This document shows positions 1 through 7,611 of a stretch of DNA of 64,000 nucleotides, piece by piece (the first letter of the stretch is position 1; every line of letters starts with the position of its first letter). The DNA comes from Chlamydiota bacterium. GTDB taxonomy: Bacteria > Chlamydiota > Chlamydiia > Chlamydiales > JACKPQ01. Made by a program: the position numbers and the translations under genes. Location: positions 39,854 to 103,853 of the forward strand of contig JAJFLZ010000017.1 in NCBI GenBank assembly GCA_021772435.1. Direction: 5' to 3'. The notes beneath the pieces were generated by a model, which was given only the letters and a program-made list of their open reading frames with translations, searched no databases and was not told the origin of the DNA.

Positions 1-440
1 TTGTAAGTGTCCTTAAAGTCCAGCATGCGACCCGTCCTGAGAACCGTATCCTGCCACTCAGTTGAGTAGCGCATCACGATCGAGCGGCACTCTTCGTTAA
101 ACTTATCAATGCCAAATGCCTCGATCGAAGGCGCGCCAGACAGCTCCTTGGCCTTTTCAATCTCATTTTCCACCGGCAAGCCGTGGCAATCCCAGCCAAA
201 ACGCCTCGGCACATACTTGCCTTGCATTGTCTGGTAGCGCAGCACCGTATCCTTAATCGTTCCAGCTAAAATGTGACCATAATGGGGCAAGCCCGTTGCA
301 AACGGCGGCCCATCAAATGTGACAAAATGCTCTTCACCTTTTCGCTGATCAATCGATTTACGGAAAATATCGGCCTGTTTCCAAAGCGCTAAAATCCGCT
401 CTTCACGCTCGGCAAAGCCTTCTTTTATAATCTCAAACAT
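1..440 (-). CDS. ileS: Isoleucyl-tRNA synthetase, N-terminal part (runs off the window)
   Basis: Charges tRNA-Ile with isoleucine in the cytoplasm. Only the first 146 codons are visible; the gene continues past base 1. The ATG is at 438-440, preceded on the minus strand by an AGGAT ribosome-binding site. The translation begins MFEIIKEGFAEREERILALW and contains the class I signature HYGH after FDGPPFATGLP, then GWDCHGLP, typical of the IleS/ValS/LeuS group and specifically of IleS. It is divergent from the tmRNA gene. In Chlamydia, as I recall, ileS lies near the rpmE/prfA cluster and phoH, so its position here fits that neighbourhood after rearrangement. Identity is firm; the C-terminal half cannot be judged. 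Confidence 0.96.
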   Translation of the reverse strand, partial: MFEIIKEGFAEREERILALWKQADIFRKSIDQRKGEEHFVTFDGPPFATGLPHYGHILAGTIKDTVLRYQTMQGKYVPRRFGWDCHGLPVENEIEKAKELSGAPSIEAFGIDKFNEECRSIVMRYSTEWQDTVLRTGRMLDFKDTY

Positions 441-608
441 ATCCTAGCTAGCGTAACTAAAAAAACCTCTTTTTTCCAGTTGAAAATTACCCCTATACCG
501 ATTAAACTGGTCCTGCATATCATAAGTAATTGATTATGAAGGGGACAATTTTTTATAAACCCTTGATTATCAATGACCAAAAGATGTGCAAAAAAGTCCA
601 AAATATGG

Positions 609-614
609 TATAAT
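609..614 (+). promoter_or_regulatory. -10 box of the tmRNA gene
   Basis: A perfect TATAAT lies seven bases before the first base of the tmRNA acceptor stem (622), the spacing expected for a start at the mature or near-mature 5' end. No convincing -35 box is visible at 17 bp upstream, so the promoter may be extended or weak at that element. Confidence 0.7.
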
Positions 615-621
615 TACTATT

Positions 622-1018
622 GGGGGTGCACCGGTTTCGACTTGGGAGCAAAGCACCTGTGGCATGCAGAGGATATCGGTTGGCCTCTTAAAAAATCCGG
701 TAAAACGATAATTGCTAAAGAAAGCAAAGTTGTTCACGTAGATTTTTCTGCATCTGAACAAATGGCTGCTTAAGACCTAACCGTTTTAAGTGCCCGATCA
801 CCTAAAATTAAACCAAGGGTTTTAGACTGATCGTTATATTTCTTGGTGTGAGTGCCTAGAGTCGCTTTTTTGCTAGGTATTTCGAGATTTTAAGAAGCAG
901 GTTGATCTTAAGCGGGGCGTCTTACGGCAGGATTGATCTTTAAAAGCATAAGACGATAAGCATGTAGTCACAAGTGGGGCGTATTCTAAGGACGAGAGTT
1001 CGATTCTCTCCACCTCCA
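622..1018 (+). ncRNA. ssrA: Transfer-messenger RNA (tmRNA, 10Sa RNA)
   Basis: Rescues stalled ribosomes by acting as tRNA-Ala and as a short mRNA that adds a degradation tag. The 5' end GGGGGUG pairs with CACCUCC at 1011-1017, followed by discriminator A at 1018; CCA is not encoded. The D-loop-like start (gcaccggtttcgac) and the T-arm (gagagttcgattctctc) are canonical. The tag reading frame runs 714-770 and ends at TAA 771-773: AKESKVVHVDFSASEQMAA, 19 residues with the alanine-rich C-terminus recognised by tail-specific proteases. The resume codon GCT (714) is inferred from the usual first alanine. It is a one-piece, non-permuted gene. Confidence 0.97.
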
Positions 1019-1042
1019 TCTCCTTCATTAAGGTAGAACATT

Positions 1043-1705
1043 ATGGCAAAAATTTTGCTTTTGCTCATTGCATTCTCTCAATCCCTTTTCGCCACGGTTC
1101 ATGTCTTTGGCGATTCCCACTCTCGCATGTTCACAGGCTTCCCGAACACTAAAATTCATCATCTAGGCCCAGTCACGATGCATAGAGCAGGACGAGACAA
1201 TCAAAAATTGATTTCGTTAAACAAATTCAATGTTAGAAAATCTGATATTGTCGTTATGGTATTTGGAGAAATTGATATGCGGTGCCATATCAAAAAAATA
1301 GCCGAAAAAGCAAATAAGTCACCGGACATCATCATCCAAGATCTAGTAAATCGTTTTGGATTAGGTGTTCAAACAATTACGAAAAGCTTGAATCCACACC
1401 AAGTCGTGATATGCGAAATCATTCCCCCCATCGACATTTCCAAAGACCCTGCCAGAGCAAAAGCCTTAAGAAAATGCAGTTTCCCAGTGATTGGAACAAC
1501 TGTTGAAAGAGTCCACTACAATAAAACGCTCAATCATTTGCTCAAAGCAGAATGTGATCGCTATGGCTTTACATTTTTTAAGTACAGCCATAAGTGCAAA
1601 AACGCCCAAGACTGTTTAGACACCTCTTTTGCTGATACGTCCGTACATATTCATCAAAACTACAGATATAAGATTCAAAATGCTTTCAAGCAACTGCAAC
1701 TCTAG
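1043..1705 (+). CDS. Exported SGNH/GDSL-like protein of unknown substrate
   Basis: A 220-residue protein. Residues 1-17 (MAKILLLLIAFSQSLFA) form a signal peptide, so it is exported. The motif VFGDSHSRMF just after it resembles block I of SGNH hydrolases (GDS with the catalytic serine). A later segment, VMVFGEIDMRCH, sits where a block III-like strand would be, and a C-terminal histidine is seen in TSVHIHQNYRYK. It starts 25 bases after the tmRNA, with a modest AAGG ribosome-binding site, and is followed by a large hairpin shared with the next gene. The fold is inferred from motifs; esterase activity on glycans or lipids is possible but unproven, and a non-enzymatic role cannot be excluded. 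Confidence 0.6.
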   Translation: MAKILLLLIAFSQSLFATVHVFGDSHSRMFTGFPNTKIHHLGPVTMHRAGRDNQKLISLNKFNVRKSDIVVMVFGEIDMRCHIKKIAEKANKSPDIIIQDLVNRFGLGVQTITKSLNPHQVVICEIIPPIDISKDPARAKALRKCSFPVIGTTVERVHYNKTLNHLLKAECDRYGFTFFKYSHKCKNAQDCLDTSFADTSVHIHQNYRYKIQNAFKQLQL

Positions 1706-1758
1706 CTCACCCAGATCAACTGGAAGCTATTCAAAACCTATACTAGCAAAAAAACATC

Positions 1759-1810
1759 AAAACGCTTTATGGGTAAAGAAACAAAAGGATCTTTACCTTG
1801 AAAGCGTTTT
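1759..1810 (+). promoter_or_regulatory. Long hairpin spanning the carbonic anhydrase start site
   Basis: AAAACGCTTT (1759-1768) pairs with AAAGCGTTTT (1801-1810), and GGTAAAG (1772-1778) pairs with CTTTACC (1791-1797), giving 17 Watson-Crick pairs around a short internal mismatch. The 12-base loop (1779-1790) holds the ribosome-binding site AAAAGGAT, and the TTG start codon (1798-1800) lies opposite ATG in the mismatch. A T-run follows to 1813. It looks like a terminator for the upstream gene that is also the translation-initiation region of the next one. Confidence 0.75.
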
Positions 1811-2418
1811 TTTGCATTAGTCTTATTTTTGGAAGCTGCCTTTGGGCAATGACGCCTCAAGAGGCGGTCAAAGAGCTCATGGATGGCAATAAACGTTATT
1901 TGAGCGATCAGTCTGAGCATCCTAACCGCAATCTAGAACGCAGGCAAGAGCTCACCGATGCGCAAGCTCCTTTTGCTGTTGTTGTGAGCTGCTCTGATTC
2001 CAGGGTCGCCCCTGAGATCATCTTTGATCAGGGCTTGGGCGATCTGTTTGTCGTGCGCGTTGCCGGTAATGTGATTAGCGAAACAGAGCTTGAAAGCATC
2101 AAATATGCAGCCCTTTATCTCAAGTCATCAACAATCCTCGTCATGGGCCATGAAAACTGCGGTGCCGTTGATACCGTGATTCAAAATAACACTAAAGATA
2201 TTCCAGAGATTACAAAACTCATTTACCCTGCTGTTAAACGTGCAAAACAAAAAAACACATCTGATCTGCTCAAAAGATCCATTCAAATAAATGCTATCAA
2301 CATGGCTAACATTTTAACACAGTCGCCTGATTTACAACCTCTTATGCGATCTAAAAAAATTTCCATCAATGCTGCTTACTACGATCTGAAAACCGGATCT
2401 GTTAAAATATTGAATTAG
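1798..2418 (+). CDS. Beta-class carbonic anhydrase, exported
   Basis: Interconverts CO2 and bicarbonate. Zinc ligands and the Asp/Arg dyad are visible: C65 with D67 and R69 in CSDSR, then H118 and C121 in GHENCGA, as in the beta class. Length is 206 residues. The TTG start at 1798 is chosen because it adds a clean signal peptide (KAFFCISLIFGSCLWA) and has AAAAGGAT at good spacing; the next possible start (ATG, residue 18) would lose the export signal. A periplasmic location is therefore likely, which is a minority arrangement for this family. The initiation region is buried in the 1759-1810 hairpin, which suggests structural control of expression. Confidence 0.9.
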   Translation: MKAFFCISLIFGSCLWAMTPQEAVKELMDGNKRYLSDQSEHPNRNLERRQELTDAQAPFAVVVSCSDSRVAPEIIFDQGLGDLFVVRVAGNVISETELESIKYAALYLKSSTILVMGHENCGAVDTVIQNNTKDIPEITKLIYPAVKRAKQKNTSDLLKRSIQINAINMANILTQSPDLQPLMRSKKISINAAYYDLKTGSVKILN

Positions 2419-2454
2419 ATAGCATTTAATCCACCCTTTTGACACAATGGGTTA

Positions 2455-3717
2455 ATGGATAAATTTTTTGATCAGCTAAATTTGCATAATGACATTTTAA
2501 AGGCAGTAGAAACCGAAGGTTACACAGAGCCGACAGATATTCAAAAGCAAGCGATACCTTTGGTGATTGAGGGGCAAGACCTCTTAGCATCAGCACAAAC
2601 AGGAACCGGCAAAACAGCAGCCTTTTTACTACCAATACTAAACAAGATCGTTACAGGTGAGAGAACAGGTGGCCCTAGAGCCCTTGTCTTAGCTCCGACG
2701 CGTGAACTTGCCCTGCAAATTGAAACGCAGGCAAAAAAATACAGCCGCTATCTGCGAGCCTTTAAAACGGTTTGCGTTCTTGGCGGAGCCCCTATGAGCG
2801 TGCAAATGCGCAAACTATCCAAACCCTTTGATCTATTGATCGCAACGCCCGGCAGACTGATTGACTTCATGGATCGGAAAAAAGTTGACATCACTGGGAT
2901 TGAAGTGCTCGTTCTTGACGAAGCTGACCGCATGTTAGATATGGGATTTATCGATCCTGTCAAAAAAATTGCAGCGAAAACACCAAGTGATCGTCAGACA
3001 CTCCTCTTTTCAGCCACCATGCCAAAAAGTGTGATCAAACTCGCCGAGCATCTGCTGCGTGACCCAACCGAAGTTAAAATCCACCATCAGCATGACAAAA
3101 ACGAAAATATTCAGCAAAATCTGCACTATGCCGATGATCTAGGACACAAAAACCGCTTACTCGACCACATTTTGAATGAAAAATCGCTTTCAAACGCGAT
3201 TGTTTTCACATCGACAAAGCGCCATGCAAGCAAGCTACTTCGCGAGCTGCAAGACAAAGGCTACCAAACAGGTGCAATGCACGGCGATATGAGCCAAAGA
3301 CAGCGCACACGCACCATCACAGAGCTAAAAAATGGCAAAATCAACATTCTTGTAGCAACTGATGTGGCAGCACGTGGTATCGATGTTAAATCGATCACCC
3401 ACGTCATCAATTTCGACATGCCGCAAAGCGTGGAAGATTACGTTCACCGTATCGGCAGAACAGGCCGTGCTGGAGCAAAAGGCACTGCGCTATCTTTTGT
3501 CACCAGAGGCGAGTCGTATTTTATCAAAAAAATCGAAAAATACACCGGCCAAATCATCGATCCCCTCGTTATTACAGGTCTTGAGCCTAAAGCGCCCAAG
3601 AAGAACCAAAACAGCGAACCAAGAAACTTCAGACAACGACGTCCCTTTGGCAAAAAACCAGGTGGACCAAGTAACGGTCAAAACAAGCGATTCACCAAAA
3701 GACGCCACGGCAGATAA
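2455..3717 (+). CDS. rhlE: DEAD-box RNA helicase, RhlE type
   Basis: ATP-dependent RNA unwinding in the cytoplasm, with roles in ribosome assembly or mRNA turnover. All helicase motifs are present in order: Q motif (PTDIQKQAIP), AQTGTGKT, PTRELA, TPGR, DEAD, SAT, then ARGID and HRIGRTGRAG in the second RecA domain. Length is 420 residues. The C-terminus (about 375-420) is a basic, Arg/Gly/Asn-rich tail ending RRHGR, a typical RNA-binding extension of RhlE-like enzymes. No clear ribosome-binding site precedes ATG 2455. It stands alone on the plus strand, followed by a repeat remnant and a convergent ATPase gene. The DEAD-box call is certain; the RhlE subgroup rests on length and tail. Confidence 0.93.
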   Translation: MDKFFDQLNLHNDILKAVETEGYTEPTDIQKQAIPLVIEGQDLLASAQTGTGKTAAFLLPILNKIVTGERTGGPRALVLAPTRELALQIETQAKKYSRYLRAFKTVCVLGGAPMSVQMRKLSKPFDLLIATPGRLIDFMDRKKVDITGIEVLVLDEADRMLDMGFIDPVKKIAAKTPSDRQTLLFSATMPKSVIKLAEHLLRDPTEVKIHHQHDKNENIQQNLHYADDLGHKNRLLDHILNEKSLSNAIVFTSTKRHASKLLRELQDKGYQTGAMHGDMSQRQRTRTITELKNGKINILVATDVAARGIDVKSITHVINFDMPQSVEDYVHRIGRTGRAGAKGTALSFVTRGESYFIKKIEKYTGQIIDPLVITGLEPKAPKKNQNSEPRNFRQRRPFGKKPGGPSNGQNKRFTKRRHGR

Positions 3718-3740
3718 CACCGTTTCCTTTCTACACGTAT

Positions 3741-3768
3741 TCTGAATCTAAACAAAAGAGCTCAGGTT
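3741..3768 (+). repeat. MITE-1 end remnant
   Basis: The sequence TCTGAATCTAAACAA followed by AGAGCTCAGGTT matches the right end of the complete element at 55508-55672 (55638-55672) apart from a small internal deletion and one base. It provides the TAA stop codon of the DUF4143 gene read leftward from 5095. A second remnant with its end facing the gene lies at 5203-5240. Confidence 0.72.
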
Positions 3769-5095
3769 ACCGAGTCGATTGTTGCAATAGCTCATTTAAT
3801 CGATACATCAAATAGAGCGGTACTGACAAAATCTTGCCTTCTTTTTTCAGAGGAAGTGCTGATAACCTCAGACCAAAATGAGCCTGCTTTTCTTCAAGGA
3901 ATAATTGCAATGACCTCAGCCTTCCCGTAGCACCCGCTTTAACTTCGATGGGGATGATCTTTCCATCAAAGGGAAACACATAGTCAACTTCTGCGCTATT
4001 TGTGCCTTTTTCTCGGTGCCAAAAAAACAGTTTTTTGTCTTCAATTGGCCGACCGTTACACAACAACTCCTGACCGACAAATTGCTCTGCTAAAGCCCCT
4101 TTGTTCATCAGCATGATGTCTTGCTTGATAATGTTTTCAATATCAATGTGGCATGCCCGGTGAGCCAAACCAATATCAATAAACAAAGGCTTAAATTTGC
4201 GCTCGTTCATTGTGCCAATTAACGGCACTCCAGTTGCAGTCGTTGCATGTACCAAGTGTATCAATCCCGCGTCGCTTAATTTTTCTAAAGCATTTTTAAG
4301 CGTACGTGACTGAATATGAGGAGCAATTTTCGAATATTTAAACCATTCTGCAATATGAAGTGGAGCTTTTTCAAACAATAGCTCTAAGTATTTATGCTCG
4401 GTATATTTTGAATATTTTCCAAAATCTTTTCGATAGCCGAGCAGCAATGTTGATTGCATATCCTGACAAGCTAAAAGATCTTGAGTATTTTTGTACTTTG
4501 CAACAACAGCTGGCATGCCCCCTAAGACAAAATACAAGCGAAGAAGTTTTTGACACTCATCATGCAAGGCTGAGCTTGGAGGATTTTCAAAAGAAACGGC
4601 GTCTAATTGCTCAAGTAAAAAATCCTTTTCTAAAGCCATTAAAAATTCGTGAAAAGACAAAGGATACTGATAGAGAAACTGAACGCGGCCAACAGGCATC
4701 CTAAAATCAGGAGCATGCAAAGCAAATTCCAACAAAGATCCCGCCCCGATGATATGCAACTCTTGCATTTCTTCTTTAAAGTAACGCAAAGCCATAATAG
4801 CGCTCGGGCATTCTTGAATCTCGTCAAAAAAAACCAAACACTTACCAGGTCGGATTTTTTTTTGAAATCGAGCCTCAATTTGAACTAGAATTTCACGAGG
4901 GTCAAAAGTGTCAAAGATTTCTTTATATTTGGGATCTTTTTCAAAATTTAACTCAAAATAGTCATCAAAAGCTTCTTGCCCCAGCCTGCGAACACAGTAC
5001 GTTTTACCAACCTGCCTTGCACCTCGCAACAAAAGAGGCATGTGATCTGGGTCGTTTTTCCAGTCTAAAAGAGCTTGATCAATTTTCCGTTTCAT
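3767..5095 (-). CDS. AAA-family ATPase with DUF4143 domain (copy 1)
   Basis: A 442-residue member of the COG1373 type. The N-terminal AAA domain has Walker A GARQVGKT (residues 25-32) and Walker B VFFDEIQ. The C-terminal DUF4143 region, placed in the PD-(D/E)XK nuclease fold group, keeps the pattern EVDY...IEVK, so a metal-dependent nuclease site is possible. The true biological function of this family is not established. I chose ATG 5093-5095 rather than the upstream TTG at 5167, because it follows AAGGAT and a -10-like CATAAT, and the longer reading would translate two 19-bp promoter repeats. The gene is bracketed by MITE-1 remnants. Related copies lie at 13755 and 21276. Confidence 0.88.
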   Translation of the reverse strand: MKRKIDQALLDWKNDPDHMPLLLRGARQVGKTYCVRRLGQEAFDDYFELNFEKDPKYKEIFDTFDPREILVQIEARFQKKIRPGKCLVFFDEIQECPSAIMALRYFKEEMQELHIIGAGSLLEFALHAPDFRMPVGRVQFLYQYPLSFHEFLMALEKDFLLEQLDAVSFENPPSSALHDECQKLLRLYFVLGGMPAVVAKYKNTQDLLACQDMQSTLLLGYRKDFGKYSKYTEHKYLELLFEKAPLHIAEWFKYSKIAPHIQSRTLKNALEKLSDAGLIHLVHATTATGVPLIGTMNERKFKPLFIDIGLAHRACHIDIENIIKQDIMLMNKGALAEQFVGQELLCNGRPIEDKKLFFWHREKGTNSAEVDYVFPFDGKIIPIEVKAGATGRLRSLQLFLEEKQAHFGLRLSALPLKKEGKILSVPLYLMYRLNELLQQSTR

Positions 5096-5102
5096 ATCCT
5101 TA

Positions 5103-5161
5103 TTATGCAGAAAAATGGGGGTTATTTCAAGCAGTTTATGCAGATAAATGGGGGCATAAAT
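5103..5161 (-). promoter_or_regulatory. Promoter with 33-bp-period operator repeats of DUF4143 copy 1
   Basis: On the gene's strand, CCCCCATTTATCTGCATAA (5154 to 5136) recurs as CCCCCATTTTTCTGCATAA (5121 to 5103), one mismatch and a 33-bp period. The upstream copy lies inside a palindrome with TTTATGC/GCATAAA arms. The proximal copy ends in TGCATAAT, an extended -10 look-alike, only eight bases before the ATG, so the transcript would be nearly leaderless and a protein bound to the repeat would cover the promoter. Confidence 0.65.
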
Positions 5162-5202
5162 ATGCAAGTCACTGATAGTCAGTAAATATATTTCTTGCTA
5201 TA

Positions 5203-5240
5203 AGCCTGAGTTCCTTCCTTTTGATTATTTAGAATCAGAG
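5203..5240 (-). repeat. MITE-1 end remnant (decayed)
   Basis: AGCCTGAGTTC...TTTTGATTATTTAGAATCAGAG aligns with the end of the complete element at 32114-32150 (AACCTGAACTC...TTTTGATTGTTTAGATTCAGAG), at roughly three quarters identity by eye. Together with the remnant at 3741-3768 it flanks DUF4143 copy 1. Confidence 0.6.
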
Positions 5241-5247
5241 TTGATGA

Positions 5248-5271
5248 TAACTGATGTTACGTGCAGAGGTG
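5248..5271 (+). repeat. MITE-2 end remnant (decayed)
   Basis: The 24 bases beginning taactgatgttacg match the left end of the MITE-2 element at 36941-36964 (taactgaccttacg) at 19 positions. It sits directly between the MITE-1 remnant and the ctaB fragment. Being short, it could be coincidence; its position among other remnants supports it. Confidence 0.45.
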
Positions 5272-5275
5272 AGTG

Positions 5276-5338
5276 TTGACAATGCAGCTACAGCGAAAAG
5301 GTACAAGAGCACATAGATAACTATTGGGCTTTAGTCCG
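5276..5338 (-). pseudogene. Stray internal fragment of ctaB
   Basis: These 63 bases match ctaB positions 6534-6597 at about 55 of 64 sites, in the same orientation, with a one-base deletion that breaks the frame. The match covers only an internal stretch of ctaB (RTKVQMVIYAILYLFAVAAL), so it cannot encode anything functional. The last codons of the alpha/beta hydrolase gene (5331-6239) are built from its edge. It lies downstream of ctaB with the hydrolase gene between the two copies. Confidence 0.82.
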
Positions 5339-6239
5339 TTAGAGAAAAGAATAGAAAGGTAGCCATTGCCAAAGCACCAATGTCAAAAATTATGGTGCTT
5401 ATGGAAGTTTTTTTGACTTTATGTAAATCATATATCCACTGTGCAATGTTTTCATCATCGACAAGGCCAGCATGGCCGTGACTTCCAGTATACCAGTAGC
5501 ATTTATGGGTAGCTTTACTACACATCACTTCTTGCGGAAAGACCATGAAATCCCAGTTAGAAATAACATGATTAATTTTAAATGATGCCTCTTTGAGTTT
5601 TTCATTGAGGTCTTGAATCTTCTCACAATGACGTCCTAGGTTATTTTGGACAATTGACGGAGCAAGCAAACAGTCAGCAGCATCCGTGCCTTGCATTGGA
5701 GAGCCTATAGTTGTGATTTGATCTACACTAAACTTTCCTTGTAGGGCAATTTCAGCAACCTGTAGCCCACCATACGAGTGACCAATCAAACTAATCTCTT
5801 TATCATCTGATTCAGAAAGAATTTGTTCAATTGCAGTTGATACTTGAGCAGCGCAATCCTCAATTCCTAATTTTGTATTATTTTGAACTTGAACTGCATA
5901 CATAGGTCGATTTAGACCCATGTCTGCCATACAATTGAACAGTGGCAAACTATCAGAATATAGAGCACCTCGGCCATGAACGTAAATGATTGGGTTGCCG
6001 AAGCCTGGCTTCATTTGCACCCAATTACAACCTTTAGGTAATTGTGGAGCTTGATAAGAATAGACTAGTTTATGATACAAACCATCTTTAATGTTATTGT
6101 AGATGTTGGCAGTAAAAGCAAAGACAGATTTCGCAACTACGACAATAGTTCTTAAAATCGAATAGACCGCGTCAGTAACGACCCTTGCAACACGACACGT
6201 AACTGCTGTAAAATTAACATCAACCATATTTAATACCAA
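5331..6239 (-). CDS. Membrane-associated alpha/beta hydrolase (lipase-like)
   Basis: A 302-residue protein. The nucleophile elbow GHSYGG is preceded by the oxyanion-type strand IYVHGRGA, and D/H candidates follow (NWDFM, GSHGHAGL). This pattern fits lipases and esterases acting on acyl esters; the substrate is unknown. Weakly hydrophobic stretches near the N-terminus and a strong one at the C-terminus (IIFDIGALAMATFLFFSL) suggest membrane attachment. It is more AT-rich than ctaB upstream, with an AT-only region before its start. It lies between ctaB and a stray ctaB fragment, suggesting insertion. Host-lipid-directed activity is a reasonable but untested idea. Confidence 0.75.
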   Translation of the reverse strand: MVLNMVDVNFTAVTCRVARVVTDAVYSILRTIVVVAKSVFAFTANIYNNIKDGLYHKLVYSYQAPQLPKGCNWVQMKPGFGNPIIYVHGRGALYSDSLPLFNCMADMGLNRPMYAVQVQNNTKLGIEDCAAQVSTAIEQILSESDDKEISLIGHSYGGLQVAEIALQGKFSVDQITTIGSPMQGTDAADCLLAPSIVQNNLGRHCEKIQDLNEKLKEASFKINHVISNWDFMVFPQEVMCSKATHKCYWYTGSHGHAGLVDDENIAQWIYDLHKVKKTSISTIIFDIGALAMATFLFFSLTD

Positions 6240-6354
6240 ATTTAATAAATTTTAATACAATATTAATAGTTTAATTTATTTTTGTCAATTTAAATGTATT
6301 AATCTTTTAACAAAAAAGTGCGCAACACATTAATTATTAATTATTTAAATACTG

Positions 6355-7233
6355 TTAAGCAGTAAACGGAACTGAAAGGCAAAGGGCTGTCACCACAATA
6401 AGGGAAAAGAGAAAGACCTGACGAGCCCAGATGGGATCGCTTTTTGCCTTGAAGCCGATCACGCATAGGTAGAGCCAGCGCAGGCCGATCAGGCCATTGA
6501 TGATCAGGAAAGGCCATGTCGTTAAGCGCATGATTGGCAATGCCGCTACCGCGAAAAGGTACAAGATCGCATAGATGACCATTTGGACTTTAGTCCGAAA
6601 GATGCCCTTTTTAATGGGGAGCAAAGGAACATCTGCGTTTGCGTATTCTTTGAAGCGGTAGATCGCAATGGCGAAAAAGTGTGGCATTTGCCATAAGGTG
6701 ATAATTGCAAAAATGATCAGCGCCGAAATATCGAGGCGGTTACTAACTGCACAATAACCAATAACGGGCGGCGCAGCTCCAGCTACGCTACCAATAAGTG
6801 TAGCATGGACGGTTTTGTATTTTAAAAAACTGTAGGCAAAAACGTAGACCAAAAACCCAAAAGCGGCAATAGCTGTTGTTAAAGTGTTTGTAAAGATATA
6901 GAGCGTTAAAAGCCCTAAGCAGACCATGAGAGTTGCATGCAAAAGCACGCGCAACGCGTGAACTTGTCCTGTTGCTAATGCTCTGTTTTTGGTGCGATGC
7001 ATCTTCTTATCATGCTCACGATCAATGTAGTTATTGAAAACACACGCTGATCCAATCACAAAGGCTATGCCAATCAACATGGCCAAGAGTAAAACCACAT
7101 CTATTTGCCCCTTAGCGGCTAAGAAAAAACCACCAGCGGCTGTAATGACATTCCCTAAAATGATGCGCGGTTTTGCTAAGGGACAATAAGTTTTAACAAG
7201 AAGCGATAATGTCGGTTTTAAAATACTATCCAT
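6355..7233 (-). CDS. ctaB: Protoheme IX farnesyltransferase (heme o synthase)
   Basis: Adds the farnesyl group to heme b to make heme o for the cytochrome bo-type oxidase encoded next to it. The 292-residue polytopic protein shows the UbiA-family signature NYIDREHDKKMHRTKNRAL (first Asp-rich motif), and a conserved loop with YKTVHATLIGSVAGAAPPVIGY. About eight to nine hydrophobic helices are visible. It is equivalent to cyoE and lies just downstream of cyoABCD on the same strand, separated by a small gene on the other strand (7276-7611). A partial copy of an internal segment lies at 5276-5338. Confidence 0.95.
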   Translation of the reverse strand: MDSILKPTLSLLVKTYCPLAKPRIILGNVITAAGGFFLAAKGQIDVVLLLAMLIGIAFVIGSACVFNNYIDREHDKKMHRTKNRALATGQVHALRVLLHATLMVCLGLLTLYIFTNTLTTAIAAFGFLVYVFAYSFLKYKTVHATLIGSVAGAAPPVIGYCAVSNRLDISALIIFAIITLWQMPHFFAIAIYRFKEYANADVPLLPIKKGIFRTKVQMVIYAILYLFAVAALPIMRLTTWPFLIINGLIGLRWLYLCVIGFKAKSDPIWARQVFLFSLIVVTALCLSVPFTA

Positions 7234-7275
7234 ATAAATCCTAATTATGTTAATTGTAAAGTATGGAGGTTTATT

Positions 7276-7611
7276 ATGAAGTTAGTTTCTATTCTGTTAA
7301 TTGCTTTTTCTTTTGCCGCATGCAATAGCCCAAGCAATACAACACAACAAAATGGCCATATGAAAAATGGCTGCGGTTGCTGCAAAAAATGCGTGACCAC
7401 AAAAGCTAAGCCGCAGACTTGCAAAAGCTGCCCAAGATCAGGTAAATGCACTAAATGCGAGAGCAAACCTGCTCCTGCGCAGACACCATGCAAAAGCTGC
7501 CCAAGATCAGGCAAGTGCACCAAGTGCGAAACTAAGCCCGCGCCTGCTAAGTCAAAAACTTGCAGAAGTTGCTCTGGCAGCACGAATGGTTGCAGTAAGT
7601 GCCCCAAATAA
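7276..7611 (+). CDS. Small cysteine-rich lipoprotein with internal repeats
   Basis: 111 residues. The signal peptide MKLVSILLIAFSFAAC ends in a lipobox-like SFAAC, so it is probably an envelope lipoprotein. The mature part is almost all Cys, Lys, Pro and Ser: GCGCCKKC, then CKSCPRSGKCTKCE twice, then a third diverged unit CRSCSGSTNGCSKC, separated by KPAPA linkers. Cys-x-x-Cys pairs suggest metal binding (copper, zinc or iron) or disulfide chemistry. A strong GGAGG ribosome-binding site is present (7266-7270). It is encoded on the plus strand between ctaB and cyoD, and its stop abuts that of cyoD. A role in metal delivery to the oxidase is a guess from position. No known family recognised. 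Confidence 0.85.
   Translation: MKLVSILLIAFSFAACNSPSNTTQQNGHMKNGCGCCKKCVTTKAKPQTCKSCPRSGKCTKCESKPAPAQTPCKSCPRSGKCTKCETKPAPAKSKTCRSCSGSTNGCSKCPK

Noticed and set aside
573..773. Open reading frame of 66 codons
   Set aside because: It lies inside the tmRNA gene; only its last 19 codons (714-770) are the tag sequence.
5096..5167. 24-residue N-terminal extension of DUF4143 copy 1
   Set aside because: It would translate the two promoter repeats; the start at 5095 has AAGGAT and a -10-like box.
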